From: DATBFX01 sp036558305
GTDB taxonomy: Bacteria > Chloroflexota > Chloroflexia > Thermomicrobiales > UBA6265
Reading direction: 5' to 3'
Assembly (NCBI GenBank): GCA_036558305.1
Contig: DATBFX010000289.1
Span: forward strand, 1 to 18,579
DNA: 18,579 nt
Shown: piece by piece, positions 14,863-18,579 of the stretch
Position numbering within the stretch: position 1 is the first letter of the stretch
Layout of the letters: every line of letters starts with the position of its first letter
Notes under the pieces: model-generated
Databases searched by the model: none
Told to the model about the DNA's origin: nothing
What the model saw: the letters and a program-made list of their open reading frames with translations, nothing else
Program-made: the position numbers and the translations under genes

Positions 14863-14913
14863 CGAGCTTCGAGCTTGGGCGGCGCGTTCCTCGAAGCTCG
14901 AAGCTCGCTACTC
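14857..14913. repeat. 20-bp perfect inverted repeat overlapping the dedA stop codon
   Basis: GAGTAGCGAGCTTCGAGCTT at 14857-14876 and its exact reverse complement at 14894-14913, loop of 17 bp. TAG at 14860-14862 ends the DedA frame. The hairpin ends 15 bp before the ATG of the DUF885 gene, so it could terminate transcription or control translation of that gene. Its sequence family differs from the other repeats of the window. Confidence 0.85.
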
Positions 14914-14928
14914 CGTAAGGATGCTCCG

Positions 14929-16155
14929 ATGTCCCTCGACGATCTCTCCCGCGACTACCTCTCGCTCTCCTTCGCGATCGAGCGGCGTTTCCCCGGTTTC
15001 ATCGACGCCTACTTCGGTCCGCCCGAGATCAAGGAGGAAGCGCTCGCCGGCCCCGACCCCGATCCCGCGGATCTGCTGGCGCGGGCGCACGCGTTGGCGA
15101 CGACCATCGCGGCGGCCGACCTCCTCGATTCCCGCCGGGACTTCCTGGCGGCCCAGGTCGGCGCCATGGTCACCCTCTGCCGCAAACTCGCCGACGAAAC
15201 GATCGAGTACCGGGAGGAAGTGAGAACCCTCTTCGACATCGATCCGGCGTTTACGCCGGAGGCCGCCTTCGACGCCGCGATCGCGGATCTGGATGAACTG
15301 CTCCCCGGCGGGGGTGACGTCCGCGCCCGGATGATCGCCTGGCGGAAGGGGTACGTCGTCGATACCGAGGTGGCCCGGCAGATGATCGACCGCATCATCG
15401 CCGAAACCCGCCGCCGGACCGAAGACTTCGTCGCCCTGCCCTCGGGCGAAGGCGTCGAGGTCGCCTTCGTTCGGGACAAACCGTGGAGTGGCTACAACTG
15501 GTACCTCGGCGGCTACCGCTCGAAGGTCGAGGTCAACACCGACCTCCCGATCCACGCCAACGGACTCGTCGCGCTGCTCGCCCACGAGGGCTACCCCGGC
15601 CACCACACAGAACACGCCCTCAAGGAGCAGATCCTCTACCACGACCACGGCTACGGCGAGCACGCCATCCAACTCATCAACACCCCCGAGTGCGTCATCT
15701 CCGAAGGCATCGCCACCCTCGCCGAAACGATCGCCTTCCCCGACGGCGAAGGGGCGCGCTGGCAGGCCGAGCACCTTTACCCCCTCGCCGGCATCACCGG
15801 CGATCCGGAGCGCGAGGCCCGCATCGCCCGCGCCCAGACCGCCCTCCGCGCCGTCAGCGGCAACGCCGCCCTCCTCCTCCACCAGGAGGGCCGCGCCGAC
15901 GACGAAGTCCTCGCCTACCTGATGCGCTACGCCCTCCGCGCCGAAAACGAGGCCCGCCAGAGCCTCCGCTTCCTCGCCGACCCCCTCTGGCGCGCCTACA
16001 CCTTCACCTACCACGTCGGCCGCGACCTCCTCGGCCGCTGGCTCGACCTCGCCCCCCACGCCGAACGCCGGTCCCGCTTCCTCCTCCTCTTGGTCGGCCA
16101 GGTCACCCCCTCGCTCGTCCAACGCTGGATCGCCGACGAGACGATGGCGCCGTGA
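14929..16155 (+). CDS. DUF885-like metallohydrolase
   Basis: 408 residues; ATG 14929 has AAGGA about 8 nt upstream. An upstream in-frame ATG at 14875 lies inside the inverted repeat and is rejected. The core motif HEGYPGHH (residues 219-226) is the HExxPGHH signature of the DUF885 family, and E259 in ISEGIATLAE about 40 residues later is a likely third zinc ligand, giving a gluzincin-like site. No signal peptide or membrane helix is seen, so the enzyme should be cytoplasmic. Family members are considered peptidase-like hydrolases; the substrate is unknown. A conserved ENEARQSLRFLADPLWRAYTFTYHVG block near the C-terminus looks like part of the substrate-binding region. Codon use is like the upstream genes. 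Confidence 0.88.
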   Translation: MSLDDLSRDYLSLSFAIERRFPGFIDAYFGPPEIKEEALAGPDPDPADLLARAHALATTIAAADLLDSRRDFLAAQVGAMVTLCRKLADETIEYREEVRTLFDIDPAFTPEAAFDAAIADLDELLPGGGDVRARMIAWRKGYVVDTEVARQMIDRIIAETRRRTEDFVALPSGEGVEVAFVRDKPWSGYNWYLGGYRSKVEVNTDLPIHANGLVALLAHEGYPGHHTEHALKEQILYHDHGYGEHAIQLINTPECVISEGIATLAETIAFPDGEGARWQAEHLYPLAGITGDPEREARIARAQTALRAVSGNAALLLHQEGRADDEVLAYLMRYALRAENEARQSLRFLADPLWRAYTFTYHVGRDLLGRWLDLAPHAERRSRFLLLLVGQVTPSLVQRWIADETMAP

Positions 16156-16236
16156 CCGCTTTCGTGTCGAATCGCGAGCGGCTCCGAGCGTCTGAGGTCA
16201 CGCCGACGATCCCGTAGGAAATGGGCTTGAGCCAAA

Positions 16237-16267
16237 GCTCTGGTACCATGTCGATCGGCAGTCGTTC
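16237..16267 (+). promoter_or_regulatory. Putative promoter of the toxin-antitoxin unit (shared 31-bp segment, copy 1)
   Basis: The segment beginning GCTCTGGTACCAT matches 18189-18219 at 26 of 31 positions. TACCAT at 16244-16249 is a plausible -10, 48 nt before the antitoxin ATG. No good -35 is seen, so an activator or repressor-type operator is possible. Confidence 0.5.
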
Positions 16268-16296
16268 TCCCGTCATCGTCACCAGGGAGGTCGGCA

Positions 16297-16776
16297 ATGG
16301 TCGCCGAACTCGCGACGAAAACGATCCGCGTCACGCCGGAGTTGCGGCTTACCGAGGTGCTTGCAGAAGCGAACTCGTCGCCCGTCTTGCTCGAAAGCGA
16401 CGGCAACGTCTATCGCCTGAGCAAAGAAAGCGTCACGACCGCGCCATCGGCATCGGAGCGACCGGGCGCGGCGATGCCTGCTCAGTCGCGAGATGATGGG
16501 TTGGCCGAGTTCGAACGGATCGTCTTGCCCGGACCTCGGGAGGGCGAATCGTTCCGCGATTTCTTCATGCGGACGCGAGCGGAGGAAATTGCCCGCGACG
16601 AGATCGACGCCGATCCTGCGGTGCTCACGCCGGAGCAAGAGGAAGAGGTTGCGGCGATTGAGCGGGTTCTTCAACGCGCAGAAAAAGTGCGCCGCGAGCA
16701 TGGTCTCCTCGACGATTCGACCGAGATCATACGTCGGGACCGGGAAGCACGATCTCGCCACCTCGCCGAGCTATGA
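16297..16776 (+). CDS. Putative antitoxin of a PIN-toxin pair
   Basis: 159 residues; ATG 16297 has AGGGAGG 6 nt upstream. The N-terminal about 45 residues (TIRVTPELRLTEVLAEANSS, then PVLLESDGNVYRLSKE) read like a Phd/AbrB-type DNA-binding or dimerisation module that presents a short gene-control domain. The C-terminal half is strongly charged and helical (RAEEIARDEIDAD, then EQEEEVAAIERVLQRAEKVR), as expected for the toxin-neutralising part. The stop overlaps the toxin start in ATGA, typical of antitoxin-toxin translational coupling. It is longer than most VapB proteins. Family assignment is inferred mainly from the neighbour. Base composition is less GC-rich than the upstream genes, hinting at transfer. 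Confidence 0.65.
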   Translation: MVAELATKTIRVTPELRLTEVLAEANSSPVLLESDGNVYRLSKESVTTAPSASERPGAAMPAQSRDDGLAEFERIVLPGPREGESFRDFFMRTRAEEIARDEIDADPAVLTPEQEEEVAAIERVLQRAEKVRREHGLLDDSTEIIRRDREARSRHLAEL

Positions 16777-17237
16777 CGCGCGTCGTCGTCGATTCCAGCC
16801 TCGCGATCAAATGGCTGTTCATCGAAGACCAATCGACCGAAGCGATTGCCCAATTGAGGGATTGGGTCAGTCAAGGCGTCGAACGTCTTGTCCCAAGTTG
16901 GTTCATGTGCGAACTCGCTAACGTTGTCTACCAAAGGGTTCGTCAGCGGATTCAGCCACTCCAGGATGCTCAGGCCAATTTTCGCGACATCGTCCGATTC
17001 GTCCGCATCTTGGACGCGGAACCCGGCGTTTCGCTCCGAGCACTCCAACTTGCACACGATCTCGGTCAGGGCGCGACCTATGATACACACTACTTATCGC
17101 TGGCTGAGCAACTCGATTGTGACCTGTGGACTGCCGACGAGCACTTCTGGCGAGCGGCAATCTCAACACATGGCCGGGTGAAGTGGATCGGCCAATCTGC
17201 CCTGCAGCCGCCTGCGATGTTCGATCCCTCGACCTGA
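16773..17237 (+). CDS. PIN-domain ribonuclease toxin (VapC-like)
   Basis: 154 residues; ATG 16773 overlaps the antitoxin TGA by 4 bases. PIN-domain acidic residues are in place: D7 in VVVDSSLAIKW, E in CELANVVYQR (about residue 49), D in YDTHYLSLAEQL (about 104) and D in LWTADEHFW (about 119). These form the Mg-dependent nuclease site. VapC-type toxins cut specific RNAs, often tRNAs, when free of antitoxin. The region has noticeably lower GC and different codon use (TTG, CAA, TTC/TTT mix) than the flanking chromosomal genes, consistent with a mobile addiction module. The partner is the gene directly upstream. Confidence 0.88.
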   Translation: MTRVVVDSSLAIKWLFIEDQSTEAIAQLRDWVSQGVERLVPSWFMCELANVVYQRVRQRIQPLQDAQANFRDIVRFVRILDAEPGVSLRALQLAHDLGQGATYDTHYLSLAEQLDCDLWTADEHFWRAAISTHGRVKWIGQSALQPPAMFDPST

Positions 17238-17257
17238 TCGAACTATCGCCAGACCCA

Positions 17258-18094
17258 CTACGTCCTCTTCATCAAGCGCCTCAGGTTCTCCCGGCCGATC
17301 GCCTCGAATGCCGCATCGCCCTGGGCGTGTGCCCAGATCACCGTCGAGACCGCGGACAACGCCCCGCAGCCGAGCAACACCGCGCGATCGCTGTCATCGA
17401 TCGCGCGGCCGTAGCCGTCGAGAAACGCGTCTTGCAGGTCCGGCCGCTCGCGCCAGGGTCCGAAATACAGCCGGGCAAGATCGTTGACCCAGACCTCCGG
17501 CCGCGCCCATTCGAAGTCGATCACGGAGACACGCCCGTCCGCGATCAGCCAGTTGCGGGGACCGTAGTCGCGATGGCACGGGACGCGGACAGGACGCTCC
17601 ACTTCGCTCAGCCGACGGACCTCTCTCCGCGCGAATGCGAGCTGCGTGCGTTCGAGCAGCCCATCGGCCCTGGCAGCCCACTTCTCAAATTCATCGAGTT
17701 TTGCGGCCGCGAAGTCGTCCCAGGATCCCAGCGACTCGGCGTCATGAAACCGCCGCAGCAGCCAACCCGCCTGGCGCTGGATCTCTGCATCCGATTCCAG
17801 CGCCAAACCCGACCCGTCTTCGCCCGGCACCGCGGACAGCACCATCATTTGCAGCTCCTCGTCGTGCGCCCGCAGGTTCGGCGCCCGCTCGCCCAACGCC
17901 GGCACCCACTTCCGGTACGCCGCCACCTCCGCCCGGTAGTTGCGCTCACCACTATGCCGCTTGGCGAACCACGTCACCCCGTCGGCGTCGCGCACCTCGA
18001 TCACCGCCGCCCGCCCGTGAACCCACGAGCGGTCGCCGACGACCGTGCACGGACCGAGTACCCGATCGAGGTAGCGCTCCAGCTCGCCCTCCAC
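17258..18094 (-). CDS. Aminoglycoside-phosphotransferase-fold kinase
   Basis: 278 residues from GTG 18094, preceded by GGAGG about 5 nt upstream. The frame stays open to 18247 but that extension would overlap the start of the gene at 18238 and its promoter, so the GTG is preferred. Protein-kinase-like small-molecule kinase motifs: VTWFAKRHSG (ATP-lysine region, about residue 45), VPCHRDYGPRNWLI (HxDxxxxN catalytic loop, about 185) and VSVIDFEWARP (metal-binding D, about 204). APH-fold enzymes phosphorylate aminoglycosides, choline, homoserine or other small molecules; sequence alone does not tell which. It converges on the PIN toxin gene with 20 bp between stops. No sign of resistance-cassette context. 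Confidence 0.85.
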   Translation of the reverse strand: MEGELERYLDRVLGPCTVVGDRSWVHGRAAVIEVRDADGVTWFAKRHSGERNYRAEVAAYRKWVPALGERAPNLRAHDEELQMMVLSAVPGEDGSGLALESDAEIQRQAGWLLRRFHDAESLGSWDDFAAAKLDEFEKWAARADGLLERTQLAFARREVRRLSEVERPVRVPCHRDYGPRNWLIADGRVSVIDFEWARPEVWVNDLARLYFGPWRERPDLQDAFLDGYGRAIDDSDRAVLLGCGALSAVSTVIWAHAQGDAAFEAIGRENLRRLMKRT

Positions 18095-18188
18095 GTTCCC
18101 CTCCGATCTGTCGACGATATTCCGGCATTGTCCTTCTCGAAGTCGTCGGGTTCCAGGTTGTTGCCAAAATCGGCGAAGGTGGTCGATT

Positions 18189-18219
18189 GCTCTGGTACTA
18201 TCTCGGCCAGCAGTCGTTC
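18189..18219 (+). promoter_or_regulatory. Putative promoter of the last gene (shared 31-bp segment, copy 2)
   Basis: The segment beginning GCTCTGGTACTAT matches 16237-16267 at 26 of 31 positions. TACTAT at 18196-18201 is a good -10 hexamer, 37 nt before ATG 18238. It lies in the intergenic region between this gene and the divergent kinase. Confidence 0.5.
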
Positions 18220-18237
18220 CGTTAAGGAGACGCGACG

Positions 18238-18579
18238 ATGACCGCAACGACGACCGCGAATTTGGCGCCCGCTTTCAACCGCCTGCGAGAAATCACCGAT
18301 CTGCCGGCTGATTGGGACTTCGATGGGGCGATTCCGCCCTCGCCCGCGGCAATTCGGAAAGCGCAATGGATCCTGGAGAACATCGCCTCGCGCTTCTTGT
18401 CGGCGGGTGGGTCAGCCGAACCGTGGTTGGTCGGTCCCCGCGCCGACGGCGGCATTCTGATGGAGTGGCGTGGCCCCGGGGGAGCCGTCGAAGTCCACGT
18501 CGAGCCGGATGCCTCACTCGGATATCTCTGGGACGGCGAGGGTACTCCACAACCAGGCACCGAAAAAGCGGACGGGGTC
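18238..18579 (+). CDS. Uncharacterised small protein (3' end outside window)
   Basis: ATG 18238 has AAGGAG about 8 nt upstream; the frame is open for 114 codons to the window edge. The start reads MTATTTANLAPAFNRL, then LPADWDFDGAIPPSPAAIRK (about residues 23-42), then GPRADGGILMEWRGPGG (about 71-87) and VEVHVEPDASLGYLWDGEG. The layout (DWD.dGA.pPs..ai..A, then P..DGGi..EW, then a beta-rich end) resembles short hypothetical proteins often found beside toxin-antitoxin or phage genes (recollection). I know no function. It shares a 31-bp upstream segment with the nearby antitoxin-toxin unit, so it may be the first gene of a second two-gene module continuing beyond the window. Confidence 0.75.
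   Translation, partial: MTATTTANLAPAFNRLREITDLPADWDFDGAIPPSPAAIRKAQWILENIASRFLSAGGSAEPWLVGPRADGGILMEWRGPGGAVEVHVEPDASLGYLWDGEGTPQPGTEKADGV

Noticed and set aside
18095..18247. N-terminal extension of the APH-fold kinase
   Set aside because: It would overlap the divergent gene at 18238 and its promoter, and the extra residues show no fold features; GTG 18094 has a ribosome site.
1..18579. CRISPR arrays, tRNA or rRNA genes, transposase genes
   Set aside because: I saw no regularly spaced direct repeats of array length, no cloverleaf-like or rRNA-like sequence, and no transposase motifs on either strand.

Overview
This is a GC-rich (well above 60% by eye) bacterial chromosomal segment. Gene style (Tat-exported cupredoxins, small basic proteins, OmpR-type two-component pair with a PepSY neighbour, DUF885 hydrolase, PIN toxin, many dispersed palindromes after stop codons) suggests a Chloroflexota/Thermomicrobia-like or actinobacterial-like organism. 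That is an inference from style only; no rRNA or tRNA is present to settle it.

Layout. 1-2462: the 3' part of a multicopper oxidase fused to a C-terminal cupredoxin, then a Tat-exported protein with two complete type-1 copper sites. 2474-4660: short genes (three hypothetical proteins), a strong terminator, and two adjacent, frameshifted and shortened relics of carboxymuconolactone-decarboxylase/AhpD-like genes. 5042-8569: a tight operon of a GT28/MGDG-synthase-type glycosyltransferase with a degenerate NodB tail, an intact NodB polysaccharide deacetylase and a PAP2-type phosphotransferase/phosphatase. 8797-10877: response regulator and sensor kinase. 11107-12602: secreted PepSY protein and a secreted protein of unknown function. 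12708-13943 (minus): UPF0104/MprF-flippase-like membrane protein, divergent from a DedA membrane protein (14194-14862). 14929-16155: DUF885 metallohydrolase. 16297-17237: antitoxin/PIN-toxin pair. 17258-18094 (minus): aminoglycoside-phosphotransferase-fold kinase. 18238-end: start of a small uncharacterised gene.

The main discovery is a promoter family. Five intergenic sites carry TTCATC-NNN-R-Y-TTCAT (tandem half-sites exactly 11 bp apart), each followed after exactly 10 bp by a -10-like hexamer YANNRT. They precede the glycosyltransferase operon, the response regulator itself, the PepSY gene, the secreted 257-aa protein and the UPF0104 gene. The geometry is that of OmpR/PhoB-family activated promoters (Pho-box or PmrA-box type). 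The simplest reading is that the regulator at 8797 is autoregulated and controls a local cell-envelope remodelling regulon: glycolipid synthesis, deacetylation, lipid phosphate chemistry and lipid flipping. Phosphate limitation or envelope/cationic-peptide stress are both possible signals.

Second themes: inverted repeats of at least two sequence families whose left arm contains the TAG stop codon of the upstream gene (histidine kinase, 257-aa secreted protein, DedA); and a 31-bp promoter segment shared by the toxin-antitoxin unit and the last gene of the window.
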